Notes under the pieces: model-generated
What the model was told of the DNA's origin: nothing
The model's database searches: none
Seen by the model: only the letters and a program-made list of their open reading frames with translations
Source of the DNA: Streptococcus gallinaceus
GTDB taxonomy: Bacteria; Bacillota; Bacilli; Lactobacillales; Streptococcaceae
DNA length: 64,000 bases
Assembly: GCF_024170225.1 (NCBI RefSeq)
Contig: NZ_JALJXU010000005.1
Coordinates: 1-64,000, forward strand
Direction of reading: 5' to 3'
Shown: positions 26,366 to 35,764 of the stretch, piece by piece
Layout: each line of letters opens with the position of its first letter
How positions within the stretch are numbered: position 1 is the first letter of the stretch
Program-made: the position numbers and the translations under genes

Positions 26366-27202
26366 TTACTCTCGTTTCGAAGGGCGTTTTCCATTCGCGA
26401 TAGCATCAGCTTCTGTCATCTCGACCACATTGTTCCAGTTCGTGTTTGAAGGCATGCTGTTTTTAGAGTACCAGTAGACATTGGCCGTCCCTTGGCGCGC
26501 CACATAAACGATTCGATTTTGCTGTTGTGCGGCAGCCTCCGCGGCAGCTTGTTCCTCTTTTATATTGATTGCGTTAACGACTGCATCGACACGTTGGGTT
26601 AGATTACCACGTAGAGCTTCATCCACTACTTTATTCACTTTTTCATTGGCGGAATCAACATTGTTTCGATATTGATTGTCTTCAAGGTATTTGACTGCTT
26701 TTTCGGCTTCTTGTGCAATGAGTTTCTGCTCAGCTACTTCCAAGCGAGTTTGAAACTCTGCTTTCTTTTGTGAATCGGTCACCTTGCTCAGAGCAGTAAC
26801 TGCAAGAACATACTGTTCACGACTTGTTTTTTGCTCGAGCAAGCCTACTGCTTTTTCCGCTTCGACAATTTTCTTGTCAACGCTTGGCTTTGTAGCAAAA
26901 TTTTGTTGTGTCGCTTTCTTTTTCTTGGTGGTGGTTGTAGTGGATGAAGTTATTTTGGTAGAAGACGGGGTGGTTGTCTCCTTTTGAGTTGATGGGAGGA
27001 AAATAGCACTCCCAACCAGTCCGATGACGATAGCAACAATCGAATAATTACGCCATTTTTGATTGGGCTTTTTCTTTGTATTGTACCAAAGTCCGGCTAG
27101 TCCACCGACGAAGATGAAAGGCATGAGCTTGATGACAATAGCACAGACCAAGATAATCCCTACAATGTAGAGACAAACTGTCAAAATGCTGTTCTTTTTC
27201 AT
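26366..27202 (-). CDS. Membrane-anchored protein with degenerate metal-binding-like C-terminal motif
   Basis: 278 residues. Two N-terminal membrane helices (about 6-30 and 52-70) and a Thr/Ser/Lys-rich linker (TPSSTKITSSTTTTTKKKK) are followed by a helical alanine/glutamate-rich coiled region. The last 45 residues (VYVARQGTANVYWYSK ... NNVVEMTEADAIANGKRPSK) follow the spacing of a Cys/His domain found at the end of several Gram-positive secreted nucleases and SH3 proteins. Here the cysteines and histidine are replaced, so metal binding is lost. Function unknown. Transcribed alone, against its neighbours. Confidence 0.6.
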   Translation of the reverse strand: MKKNSILTVCLYIVGIILVCAIVIKLMPFIFVGGLAGLWYNTKKKPNQKWRNYSIVAIVIGLVGSAIFLPSTQKETTTPSSTKITSSTTTTTKKKKATQQNFATKPSVDKKIVEAEKAVGLLEQKTSREQYVLAVTALSKVTDSQKKAEFQTRLEVAEQKLIAQEAEKAVKYLEDNQYRNNVDSANEKVNKVVDEALRGNLTQRVDAVVNAINIKEEQAAAEAAAQQQNRIVYVARQGTANVYWYSKNSMPSNTNWNNVVEMTEADAIANGKRPSKRE

Positions 27203-27326
27203 AAAAATCTCCCTAAAATTATAATAAAATATCTACGTTTCTATTTTAAAATGTAGTTTGTGTTCTGTCAATGGGAATTTGAGGTTGTCCACCTCTTCCA
27301 TTCCCTAGATAATCGTGCTACAATAA

Positions 27327-27404
27327 TACTCAATGAAAATCAAAAATAAACGGTGCCGATGTAGAACAAGGCGCAGTTTAACATAGGTCGGTTTTCAAGG
27401 AGTA
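27327..27404. repeat. Short MITE/RUP-like intergenic element
   Basis: 78-base unit with imperfect terminal inverted repeats: TACTCAATGAAAATC (27327-27341) and GGTTTTCAAGGAGTA (27390-27404), 12 of 15 matching. The left end is the same as a repeat family common in streptococcal intergenic DNA, recalled from general knowledge. It lies inside the presumed pepP 5' untranslated region. Confidence 0.55.
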
Positions 27405-27433
27405 CAACTAGTAAAAAGATAGGAGAAGTTGGC

Positions 27434-28510
27434 ATGAAACAACATTTAGCAGATCGACTAGCACGTTTTGGCACCAAGTTGGCACAGACAGATTTGGATG
27501 GTTTTTTGGTCACGGGACAAAATAATATTTACTATCTAACTGGATTTTGGGGAACTGCTGGTACAGTTTTCATCTCAAAAACACGCCGTCTCTTTTTGAC
27601 AGATGCACGTTATACATTGATTGCGAAAGAAAATGTACAGGGCTTTGACATCATCGAAACACGAACGCCACTTGTGGAAGTTGCTAAGTTTGTAGCTGCG
27701 GACAAGTTGGAAAAAATTGGATTTGAAAGTGAAGTAACCTTCTCATTTTATCGAGGGCTACAAGCCAATTTCCCAGGAGTTACGCTAGCAGCACAGACCA
27801 ACTTCATCGAAGAACTGCGGATGGTGAAAGACCAAGTCGAGATTGAAACGATTCGGAAAGCTTGTGCCATTTCAGACCAAGCCTTTGTCGATGTTCTGGA
27901 CTTTATCAAGCCAGGTCAAACGACAGAAATGGCTGTGAATCATTTCCTAGATGCTCGTATGCGTCAATTGGGGGCAGATGGGGCTTCTTTTGAGTTTATC
28001 GTCGCATCTGGTTATCGCTCTGCTATGCCTCATGGACGTGCTAGCGACAAGCTCATCTTGGCGGGTGAGACTGTGACCTTTGATTTTGGTTGCTATTACC
28101 AGCACTATGTGAGTGATATGACGCGGACTATTCATATTGGTCAGGTTACAGATGAAGAACGGGAGATTTATGATGTTACCCTGCGTGCCAATAAAGCTTT
28201 GATTGAGCAAGCTAAGGCTGGGATGACTTATCGAGATTTTGATGGTGTTCCACGTACCATTATCAAAGATGCAGGTTATGGCAATTACTTTACGCACGGT
28301 ATTGGGCACGGTATGGGCTTGGATATTCACGAAATTCCCTATTTTGGCAATTCGGATGAAACACTTAAAGCTGGTTATGTGATAACAGATGAACCAGGGA
28401 TTTACTTGCCTGATAAATACGGCGTTCGCATTGAAGACGACCTGTTGATTACAGAAACAGGCTGTGAAGTCTTGACAAATGCACCCAAAGAATTGATTGT
28501 TTTGAAATAA
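27434..28510 (+). CDS. pepP: Xaa-Pro aminopeptidase (M24B)
   Basis: 358 residues. N-terminal creatinase-like domain (TDLDGFLVTGQNNIYYLTGF) and C-terminal pita-bread metallopeptidase fold. Metal ligands are visible: D in TFDFGCYY, D in VSDMTRT, H in GIGHGMG, E in DEPGIYLP, E in RIEDDLL. It removes N-terminal residues before proline. ATG 27434 has AGGAGAAG upstream. Neighbouring efp encodes EF-P, which also deals with proline; the pairing is common in Firmicutes. X-Pro dipeptidase (PepQ) specificity is a close alternative. Confidence 0.85.
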   Translation: MKQHLADRLARFGTKLAQTDLDGFLVTGQNNIYYLTGFWGTAGTVFISKTRRLFLTDARYTLIAKENVQGFDIIETRTPLVEVAKFVAADKLEKIGFESEVTFSFYRGLQANFPGVTLAAQTNFIEELRMVKDQVEIETIRKACAISDQAFVDVLDFIKPGQTTEMAVNHFLDARMRQLGADGASFEFIVASGYRSAMPHGRASDKLILAGETVTFDFGCYYQHYVSDMTRTIHIGQVTDEEREIYDVTLRANKALIEQAKAGMTYRDFDGVPRTIIKDAGYGNYFTHGIGHGMGLDIHEIPYFGNSDETLKAGYVITDEPGIYLPDKYGVRIEDDLLITETGCEVLTNAPKELIVLK

Positions 28511-28515
28511 AAATC

Positions 28516-28538
28516 AGACCGACCTTGTCGGTCTTTTT
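28516..28538 (+). terminator. pepP terminator
   Basis: Perfect stem AGACCGAC / GTCGGTCT with a CTT loop, then TTTT. Confidence 0.9.
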
Positions 28539-28549
28539 GTATGAAAGAT

Positions 28550-28578
28550 TTGAGAAAAATCCAGTTCTATGATAAAAT
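28550..28578 (+). promoter_or_regulatory. efp promoter
   Basis: TTGAGA (28550-28555), 17 bases, TAAAAT (28573-28578) with TGA upstream. Confidence 0.75.
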
Positions 28579-28615
28579 AGAACGAATAATAAATTTTTGA
28601 AGAGGTAGACTACAC

Positions 28616-29176
28616 ATGGTAGATGCAAGTAAATTAAGATCAGGTATGACGTTCACAACAGACGATGGCCGTTTGCTCCGCGTATTGGAAGCTAGCCACC
28701 ACAAACCAGGTAAAGGAAATACCATCATGCGTATGAAATTGCGTGATGTACGTACTGGTTCAACATTTGATACAACTTACCGTCCAGATGAAAAATTTGA
28801 CCAAGCCATCATCGAAACTCGCGTGGCAACTTACCTTTACCAAATGGATGATATTGCTTACTTCATGGATACTGAAAGCTTTGAGCAATACGAAATTCCA
28901 ACTGTAAACGTAGAACAAGAATTGCTTTACATCTTGGAAAATTCAGAAGTGAAAATCCAATTCTACGGAACAGAAGTGATTGGAGTTCAAGTACCAACAA
29001 CTGTTGAATTGACAGTTACTGAAACACAACCATCTATCAAAGGTGCAACTGTTACAGGCTCAGGAAAACCAGCTACATTGGAAACTGGTCTTGTGGTAAA
29101 CGTACCAGACTTTATCGAAGCAGGTCAAAAATTGGTTATCAATACTGCTGAAGGAACTTACGTTTCACGCGCTTAA
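28616..29176 (+). CDS. efp: Translation elongation factor P
   Basis: 186 residues, three beta-barrel domains of the tRNA-mimic EF-P. Domain I holds the acceptor-loop HHKPGKGN, with the modifiable lysine at about residue 33. The C-terminal domain ends in the conserved [34 protein letters not shown] tail. It rescues ribosomes stalled at polyproline. It is followed 48 bases later by Asp23-family and nusB genes, likely one transcript. Confidence 0.97.
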   Translation: MVDASKLRSGMTFTTDDGRLLRVLEASHHKPGKGNTIMRMKLRDVRTGSTFDTTYRPDEKFDQAIIETRVATYLYQMDDIAYFMDTESFEQYEIPTVNVEQELLYILENSEVKIQFYGTEVIGVQVPTTVELTVTETQPSIKGATVTGSGKPATLETGLVVNVPDFIEAGQKLVINTAEGTYVSRA

Positions 29177-29224
29177 TCCTCGCTTACTTCACCGGTTAGG
29201 TGGAAATGGAAGAAAGGAAAAATT

Positions 29225-29617
29225 ATGTCAAAAGAGAACCTTGGTGAGATCGTTATCGCACCACACGTGTTAGAAGTTATTACAGGTATCGCTTCTGCTA
29301 AAGTGGAAGGCGTGCATTCGCTTCACAACAAAAATATTACAGATGGTTTGTCAAAAACAGCTCTTAATCGCGGAGTTTACCTTCGTACAGATGAAGAAGG
29401 TGTTGTGACAGCAGACATCTATGTTTATTTGGAATACGGTGTCAATGTTCCTACAGTATCAATGAACATCCAAAAAGCAGTTAAAGCGGCTATCCATAAC
29501 TATGCTGAAGTAACGGTAGCTACTGTGAATGTTCATGTGGACGGTATTGTTCCAGAAAAAACACCAAAACCAGAATTGAAAGACTTATTCGGTGAGGATT
29601 TCCTCGATGAAGAATAA
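29225..29617 (+). CDS. Asp23/Gls24-family protein (YqhY-type)
   Basis: 130 residues with one Asp23 domain: LGEIVIAPHVLEVITGIASAKVEGVHSL, then VTADIYVYLEYGVNVPTVSMNIQKAVKAAI and VTVATVNVHVDGIV. An acidic tail follows. Overlapping nusB, this is the YqhY-type member; in Bacillus, yqhY is tied to acetyl-CoA carboxylase activity. It is the second such gene in the window (the other is at 16032). Start ATG 29225 after AAGAAAGG. Confidence 0.88.
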   Translation: MSKENLGEIVIAPHVLEVITGIASAKVEGVHSLHNKNITDGLSKTALNRGVYLRTDEEGVVTADIYVYLEYGVNVPTVSMNIQKAVKAAIHNYAEVTVATVNVHVDGIVPEKTPKPELKDLFGEDFLDEE

Positions 29618-30029
29618 AGATTCGAGAAGATACCTGCGCCAGTGTGCCTTGCAGGCAATTGTGTCCCTTGAGTTTGGACAAGATCCCTTGCATGCAGCAC
29701 AATTTTCTTACCTTTACGATAAGGAAGAGGTAGAAGGAGAAGTGGAAATTCCGCTCTTTTTACTCAATCTAGTAACAGGTGTGGATGCACACCGTGAAGA
29801 GCTGGATAAAGAGCTCAGTCAGTATTTGAAATCAGGTTGGACTTTGGACCGCTTGACGACGATTGACAAGAGCATCTTGCGTCTCGGCTTATATGAAGCG
29901 CGTTATTTTGATGAAACACCTGCGCGTGTTGCTGTCAATGAAGCGATTGAGTTGGCTAAAGATTTTTCAGACCAAGCATCTGTTAAGTTTATCAATGGCG
30001 TCTTGACTCATTTTGTTACTGAAGAATAA
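29607..30029 (+). CDS. nusB: Transcription antitermination factor NusB
   Basis: 140 residues from ATG 29607 (MKNKDSRRYLRQCALQAIVSLEFG), overlapping the upstream gene by 11 bases, with GAGGA 9 bases upstream; a GTG at 29592 is less suited. All-helical fold with LDRLTTIDKSILRLGLYEARYF and VAVNEAIELAKDFSDQASVKFINGVL signatures. Binds boxA with S10 during rRNA transcription. A terminator follows. Confidence 0.96.
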   Translation: MKNKDSRRYLRQCALQAIVSLEFGQDPLHAAQFSYLYDKEEVEGEVEIPLFLLNLVTGVDAHREELDKELSQYLKSGWTLDRLTTIDKSILRLGLYEARYFDETPARVAVNEAIELAKDFSDQASVKFINGVLTHFVTEE

Positions 30030-30031
30030 TC

Positions 30032-30057
30032 AAACACTCCTATTCGGGAGTGTTTTT
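30032..30057 (+). terminator. nusB terminator
   Basis: AAACACTCC / GGAGTGTTT with six-base loop, followed by TTTT. Confidence 0.88.
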
Positions 30058-30340
30058 TTATAATAAAATTAAAACTTTATTTTGATAGATTGTGTTAAAT
30101 TAGAAATATAAAAGTAAAAATATTATAGTTACAGGGATATTTCGAGATGTTTTCAAAACAATGACGGGATAAAATAATATAAAAATAAGACATTTTTCTT
30201 GACTTTGTATCATAGAATCTATATTTTCTGTATGTTTAAAAGGAATGGACTGCTGTTATACTTGAATCGTTAAAAATGAAATCGCTTACAAATAAATGGC
30301 GGTTTCGTCAGTTCTATCATAAATATTCAAGGAGGATAAC
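30058..30340 (+). promoter_or_regulatory. Regulatory region of the endoglycosidase gene, with cre site
   Basis: AT-rich, no ORF. A -10 TATACT (30257-30262) is preceded by a weak -35. TGAAATCGCTTACA (30277-30290) matches the CcpA cre consensus at every fixed position and lies about 10 bases after the predicted start site, where CcpA blocks transcription. A second TTGACT with a poor -10 lies near 30199. TGTTTTCAAAACA (30148-30160) is a perfect palindrome of unknown use. Confidence 0.65.
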
Positions 30341-33250
30341 ATGGATAAACGTCATCTAACCAAGTGTGTAGTTGGATTGGCTTGTACAGCTATTTTGGCG
30401 ACAGCATCCTTGCAGGTAGTCGGAGGGCTACCTATCCCAGGTCTGGAACCAAGTGTGGTTTATGCTCAAGACCAAGATAGTCGCGCAGCAAGAATCGTAT
30501 CAGAAATTCGTGCAGGTGCCCGTGGGCCAATTTACGGAGGCTATTTCCGGACATGGCATGACAAGGCGGCGACCGACAAGGAGAAAAATGAATCCTTTAA
30601 TCGTCCGAACTCGATTGAGGAAGTACCGGCTGGAGTTGATGTGCTCTTTATATTCGAAGACTGGACTCATCCGCAAAGTCCTTTCTGGAATACATTAAAA
30701 ACTCAGTATATTCCAAAGATGCATGCGCAGGGCACAGCAGTTGTCCAAACCATTGGTGTCAAAGAGTTGATAGGAAAGAGTGATTTTGCTAAATCATTTG
30801 CAAATGATGAGGAGGGCAATAAAGCTCTTGCTAAGGCCTTGGTGCAAAAATACGTCTACGACCGTGGTGTTGATGGTTTGGATATTGATGTTGAGCGAGA
30901 AGATTATGATATTACGCATAATCTAACTACAGAAGAAGAATTGGCGCGAGCCACAGCTGTATTCCAAGAAATCACGAAGTTGATTGGTAAATCGGGTGAA
31001 GATACTTCTAAGCTCTTAATCATGGATACGACTCTTTCTGTTGAAAAAAATCCTCTTTTTGTGACAGTTGCAGGCTCTCTTGACCTGGTTTTGCGCCAAT
31101 ATTATGGTTCACAAAAGTCAAATGGAGATGACTTTGGAAATTTAAATAAAGACTGGGAGGGGTATCGGAAATACATTGAGCCAAGACAATTTCTGATTGG
31201 CTTCTCCTTCTATGAAGAAAATGATAGGTCAAATCGCTGGGGAGATATTAACAATTATGATCCGAGCCACCCAGAATCTGCTCAAAGTATCGAAGGGACA
31301 CGGGCTCAAAAATATGCGACTTGGCAGCCTAAGACGGGAGGATTGAAAGGTGGAATCTTCTCTTATGCACTTGACCGTGATGGTGTGGGCCATCCAAGAG
31401 GTGGCAAGAAGGGAGCTGCTGATCCAGAAACAGATAAGATTGTCCACACCGATTATCCGATTTCGAGAGCGTTGAAAGCCTTGATGATGAAGGATGATCG
31501 ATATGATGAGATTGATGCGTCTGATTTTCGTGATCCTGTTTTGTTGGAGGCGGTGAAGTCTCAAGTCGGTCTTTATCGAGGGGATTTAGCGCTTTTTGAT
31601 AAGACATTGAAACTGGAAAATCTTGCGATAAAGGATTTGGCTGGTTTGGAAAAGTTAAGTCATGCAGCCAGTATCGAGTTGTCGGGCTTGAATGAGCTGA
31701 AAAGTCTGAGAAGTCAAGATTTGCCAGGGTCTGTCCGAAAAAATGGTCAGATTAAATTGAGCCATATGACTAGTCTGGAAGTGTTAGAATTACCATCTTG
31801 TCATTTGGAAGATCTTTCTGAGCTTGGTGTCCAAGATTTGGTGAGCCTGAAAAAATTTGATTTGTCTAAGAATCAATTTGACTTTGCAGGTGATAAAGAG
31901 GGACTTGAAACCCTCATTTTCACTGTTACAAAGAATAATCCAGGGGACGTAGCGTCATCAACATTATTTGAACAGCAGCAACCCAAAGGTTATTTACCAA
32001 GGACCTATGCGCAAACAGAGGTGCAAGTGCCAATCAGCGATGCGGGTTACAATATTCAAGAAGAATCTGTTTTTGGCAGTGTCACAAAAGTCGGTTATCC
32101 GATTGGAAAGGCTTCTGACTTTGCAAACTACAAGGAGCTGACAGTCGCAGGGAAACCATTTGTGGACCCAAGCTGGGCCTATGAGCAATTTGCAGCGAGT
32201 TACAAAGACCACAGTCTTGTCACCTACACTTCGAACCTAGAAGAAGGGACGAGCTGGATAATTCCAACGGATAAAAATGAAACATATACTGTTCATGTGT
32301 TCCATGAAGGTCAAGAAGTGCACCGGATGACAGTTCAGGTCGGTTCTGGTCAAAAAGTGATGACCAACCTGAGTCTAGAAGCTAAGCCTGTTAATGCGGG
32401 TTATGATATGGACGGGGTAATTAAAAAAGCACTCGACAATGATAAGTCAACCGAATACACTTCCTACCAAGAAACCAGTGACTTTACACTTGATTTGGGT
32501 GGATTATCAGATATTCGTTATATTCGCCTGATAAATGCGCAAGAAATTGGCGGTCTCGATCGTTCAGAAAATATCGTTAAAGAAGCAATTTTCTTGGTTC
32601 CAAAAGATGCATCTGTGACAGATATTTCCAACTTGAAGGAAGAAGACTGGGTGCAAGTTGCTGAAGTGAAGGATGGGAAAGTGATAGAGGGCCAAGCTGT
32701 GAATACAGTAGCTCGCTTCTGCAAATTCCTCATCAAGGAAACTCAAGGACACGGAGTCCCATATCTATCTGAGTTTCAAGTGCTTGGTTGGAAAGTAGAT
32801 GATGTAAAGTATACCGAAGCTACTAAAATGGTGGCGACAGCTCGTTCAGAGGCTGAAAAAGCTGGTTTCACAGTAGCAGTTGCTACCTTTGATCAAGCAG
32901 TGACAGAAGCTATGAATACTCTCGCGGCAAATGGTCAAGGTCAAGCTGGCTTGAACGCAGTAGCTGATAAGCTAGTCACTCTTGCCACAGATTTAAAAAC
33001 TGCGGCAGAAGCTAAGTCTGCGGGCTATAGCATTCAAGAGCAATACCGAGCTTTGAAAAATAGTTTGGTTCAACGTGAGTATTCTGAAAACTGGGAACAA
33101 ATCCAGCGGCTATTGGCAGAAGCAGCTATCCTTGATTCACGTATAGATGCTAAGTTGGGTGAGCCAGCCTATGCTCAAGCATTGAAAGATTTAGTTGAAG
33201 AAATGAAACTCAAAATGAAAGAATTGGCTGATATAGCCGCTAAACATTGA
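30341..33250 (+). CDS. Secreted GH18 endo-beta-N-acetylglucosaminidase, EndoS-like
   Basis: 969 residues. Signal peptide to about residue 42 (VVYA/QDQ). The GH18 barrel (about 55-370) contains DGLDIDVE with D181, D183 and catalytic acid E185. It is followed by a leucine-rich-repeat-like stretch (about 424-505), an Ig-like part, a discoidin-like carbohydrate module (about 684-812, with DNDKSTEYTSYQE and LDLGGLSDIRYIRL), and a C-terminal helical bundle. This order is that of EndoS, which removes N-glycans from IgG. No LPXTG, so it is released. IgG specificity here is inference. A cre site suggests CcpA control. Confidence 0.85.
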   Translation: MDKRHLTKCVVGLACTAILATASLQVVGGLPIPGLEPSVVYAQDQDSRAARIVSEIRAGARGPIYGGYFRTWHDKAATDKEKNESFNRPNSIEEVPAGVDVLFIFEDWTHPQSPFWNTLKTQYIPKMHAQGTAVVQTIGVKELIGKSDFAKSFANDEEGNKALAKALVQKYVYDRGVDGLDIDVEREDYDITHNLTTEEELARATAVFQEITKLIGKSGEDTSKLLIMDTTLSVEKNPLFVTVAGSLDLVLRQYYGSQKSNGDDFGNLNKDWEGYRKYIEPRQFLIGFSFYEENDRSNRWGDINNYDPSHPESAQSIEGTRAQKYATWQPKTGGLKGGIFSYALDRDGVGHPRGGKKGAADPETDKIVHTDYPISRALKALMMKDDRYDEIDASDFRDPVLLEAVKSQVGLYRGDLALFDKTLKLENLAIKDLAGLEKLSHAASIELSGLNELKSLRSQDLPGSVRKNGQIKLSHMTSLEVLELPSCHLEDLSELGVQDLVSLKKFDLSKNQFDFAGDKEGLETLIFTVTKNNPGDVASSTLFEQQQPKGYLPRTYAQTEVQVPISDAGYNIQEESVFGSVTKVGYPIGKASDFANYKELTVAGKPFVDPSWAYEQFAASYKDHSLVTYTSNLEEGTSWIIPTDKNETYTVHVFHEGQEVHRMTVQVGSGQKVMTNLSLEAKPVNAGYDMDGVIKKALDNDKSTEYTSYQETSDFTLDLGGLSDIRYIRLINAQEIGGLDRSENIVKEAIFLVPKDASVTDISNLKEEDWVQVAEVKDGKVIEGQAVNTVARFCKFLIKETQGHGVPYLSEFQVLGWKVDDVKYTEATKMVATARSEAEKAGFTVAVATFDQAVTEAMNTLAANGQGQAGLNAVADKLVTLATDLKTAAEAKSAGYSIQEQYRALKNSLVQREYSENWEQIQRLLAEAAILDSRIDAKLGEPAYAQALKDLVEEMKLKMKELADIAAKH

Positions 33251-33279
33251 CCGTCGTGCATAAATAGTTCTCCTAAAAT

Positions 33280-33314
33280 CTAAAAAAGCGTTCCCGATAG
33301 GGACGCTTTTTTAG
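33280..33314. terminator. Bidirectional terminator between the endoglycosidase and scrR
   Basis: CTAAAAAAGCGT t CCC / GGG a CGCTTTTTTAG with GATA loop. The scrR stop codon lies within it. Confidence 0.88.
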
Positions 33315-34276
33315 ATGCTGTTTCCAGGATGGAGAGCGATAGGGAGAACGTAGTCTCGATTTGTCTTTTCACCCGCGATTTTTTTCAAGAGGACTTCCAC
33401 AGTCAGGTTGGCGATTTCTCCAAGCGGCTGCTTGATGGTTGCCAGCTGAGGGTAGAAGTTTTGGATAAATTCTGTTCCGTCATAACCGATAATTTTGAGG
33501 TCTTGGGGGATAGAAAGCCCACGTTGATGAGCGACTTTGATAGTTAATATGGCGGTTAAATCATCTGAGACAAAGATACCATCTGGCTCGTATTGTCCAA
33601 TGATTGAATTGATTTCCATTTCCCGACGGAGGTTAGAAAGGTTGTTGGGAACCTTGACGACAGGGATGGTTTTCCCCAGATGATAGGAAAATCCTAACTG
33701 TCGGAGTCCGGTCGGAGATTCGGAGTTATCATTTCCGGTGATCATGATAATTCGTTTGCAGCCATTTTTTTCCAAGGTTTGGGCGGCTAATTTTCCACCT
33801 TCAAAGTTATCAGAAGAGATAATCGGAATATTTGGAGCGAGATTACGGTCGAAGGCGACAATAGGAGCCTCAACGCGTTGGTAATCATCGATTCCCAAAT
33901 TGTGACTGGAAGAAATAATTCCATCAACCTGATTGGCAGCCAGCATTTCCAGGTATTCGCGTTCCTTGATTGGATCGCTTTCGCTGTTGCAAATGATGGT
34001 CTTGTAGCCTTTTTTAAAGAGTTCAATTTCCAAGCGCTCAATCAGTTCGGCGTAAAAAATGTTACTGATATTTGGAAAAATCAGTCCGATTAGTTTGGCG
34101 GATTTTCCCTGTAAACTCCGAGCGAGGTTATTGGGCTTGTAGCCTAGTTCCCGCATAGCAGCCTGGACCTTGTCGATGGTTTTCTGGGAAAGATAGCCTT
34201 TTTTGTTGATAACGCGAGAGACAGTGGTCGGACTAACCCCTGCCAACTCTGCAACGTCTGTTAATTTTGCAACCAT
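33311..34276 (-). CDS. scrR: LacI-family sucrose operon repressor
   Basis: 321 residues. The N-terminal LacI HTH (KLTDVAELAGVSPTTVSRVINKKGYLSQKT) and hinge (YKPNNLARSLQGKSAK) are followed by a periplasmic-binding-like effector domain. It starts 1 base after the scrB stop on the same strand, so it is translated from the scrB transcript. It is expected to bind the two AAACGTTT sites between scrB and scrA and to be released when sucrose is taken up. Confidence 0.9.
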   Translation of the reverse strand: MVAKLTDVAELAGVSPTTVSRVINKKGYLSQKTIDKVQAAMRELGYKPNNLARSLQGKSAKLIGLIFPNISNIFYAELIERLEIELFKKGYKTIICNSESDPIKEREYLEMLAANQVDGIISSSHNLGIDDYQRVEAPIVAFDRNLAPNIPIISSDNFEGGKLAAQTLEKNGCKRIIMITGNDNSESPTGLRQLGFSYHLGKTIPVVKVPNNLSNLRREMEINSIIGQYEPDGIFVSDDLTAILTIKVAHQRGLSIPQDLKIIGYDGTEFIQNFYPQLATIKQPLGEIANLTVEVLLKKIAGEKTNRDYVLPIALHPGNSI

Positions 34277-34277
34277 A

Positions 34278-35717
34278 TTAGTAAGTCAACTCGTAGTAAG
34301 TTCCGGTCACATTGCCAGATAGGACTTGGATGCCTGACTGGTCAGCGCCTGGGAAAACACGTCCGGTAAAGACTTTTTCACCTCCGTTGATGAAGATTTC
34401 AAAGATAGATTTGTCAATGAAGATACGAGCACTTGTTTCAGCAGTATCAATGCTACATTTGCGTGTCACACCGAAGTCAATCGCGTACTGTTCGCCTGCT
34501 TTTGAGCGGTCAATCAGCACATTTCCATTTTTAGTATCGATTGTAACAGCTAGTCCATTTCCTTTTTGGTCAGCAAAGAGGACCAATTCAGCTTGGCTAT
34601 TTTCAGCAATCGTCAAGTTCAACTCATAGCAATTATTTGTTGTATTCTTATCTCCGAAAGTTTCTTGGCTGGAACGGAGATTTTTCATGGCTTTGACAGG
34701 ATTTTGATAGAGTTTACCCTCCTTGATGGAAAGTTCTTTGACCAAACTCATAGCGCCTTGATAGTCGTAGCAGTCAGTTGGGTAATCCACATCAGGAAGA
34801 CCAATCCAGCTAACGATTAGAGCACGACCATCCTCTGTGTTAAAACCTTGAGTCGCATAAGCTTCAAAACCGTAGTCGAGGTTGATGATGTCTGTTCCGC
34901 CGACTAACTTAGCTTCTTCGGGATTAAAGCTTTGGAAAATCTTATAAGTGTTTGGGTAGATATTGTCGTAGTTGAGTTCAGACTTGTCCAAACCTTGAGG
35001 GCTGTAAAGTAGTACAGGTTTTTCATCAACGAAGACCAAGTTAGGGCACTCAATCATGTATTCAGAACCTGTTCCACCGAAATCAAGGTCGCCAACAAAT
35101 TCCCAATGCTTAACATCATTATTGACGGCTTTATAGAGTTTGATGAAGCCGTGTTTTTGATGATTTTGTGCGCCGACAATAGCGTAAAATTGTCCTTTGT
35201 AATCAAAAATTTGTGGATCGCGAAAGTGTTCTGTTACATCTTCAGGTTGTTGGATCAGCACTTGGTCAAATTTTTCGATTTGCCCCTCTTTGTTCATCCA
35301 AGCTCCGATTTGAAGTGGATCGCGAACCCAGTTTTCGTCGCGGACATTCCCTGTATAGTAAAGGAAGAGTTTGTCGCCAATCTGATAAGCCGAGCCTGAG
35401 TAGGCACCGTGGCTATCGTGTGCATGGTCAGGTAAAAGCTTGACACCGGTCTCTGTAAAATGAACTAGGTCATCGGACTCAGTGTGGATCCATTGTTTCA
35501 ACCCATGTGCTGCGCCAAAAGGCCAGTTTTGGTAGAAGAGTTGAAATTTCCCATTAAAGTAGGAAAAACCATTTGGGTCGTTGAGTAGACCAGTTTTTGG
35601 TTCTAAATGGTAGCTTGCATGCCAAGGAGAATTGGCAACATTTGCAGCAATTTTTTCTTTTTCCTCAGTTGTCCAATCAGCATATGGACGATAGCGGACT
35701 TCAGTTGGTAAATTCAT
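34278..35717 (-). CDS. scrB: Sucrose-6-phosphate hydrolase (GH32)
   Basis: 479 residues. GH32 motifs are intact: LNDPNG with nucleophile D47, RDP at residues 166-168, and the acid/base E223 in MIECP. A C-terminal beta-sandwich follows. It splits sucrose-6-phosphate made by ScrA into glucose-6-phosphate and fructose. GGAGACACC precedes the start. Forms an operon with scrR, divergent from scrA. Confidence 0.95.
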   Translation of the reverse strand: MNLPTEVRYRPYADWTTEEKEKIAANVANSPWHASYHLEPKTGLLNDPNGFSYFNGKFQLFYQNWPFGAAHGLKQWIHTESDDLVHFTETGVKLLPDHAHDSHGAYSGSAYQIGDKLFLYYTGNVRDENWVRDPLQIGAWMNKEGQIEKFDQVLIQQPEDVTEHFRDPQIFDYKGQFYAIVGAQNHQKHGFIKLYKAVNNDVKHWEFVGDLDFGGTGSEYMIECPNLVFVDEKPVLLYSPQGLDKSELNYDNIYPNTYKIFQSFNPEEAKLVGGTDIINLDYGFEAYATQGFNTEDGRALIVSWIGLPDVDYPTDCYDYQGAMSLVKELSIKEGKLYQNPVKAMKNLRSSQETFGDKNTTNNCYELNLTIAENSQAELVLFADQKGNGLAVTIDTKNGNVLIDRSKAGEQYAIDFGVTRKCSIDTAETSARIFIDKSIFEIFINGGEKVFTGRVFPGADQSGIQVLSGNVTGTYYELTY

Positions 35718-35764
35718 GGTGTCTCCTATTTCTGTTTTCTGTCAAATATGTCACTTTTTATATT

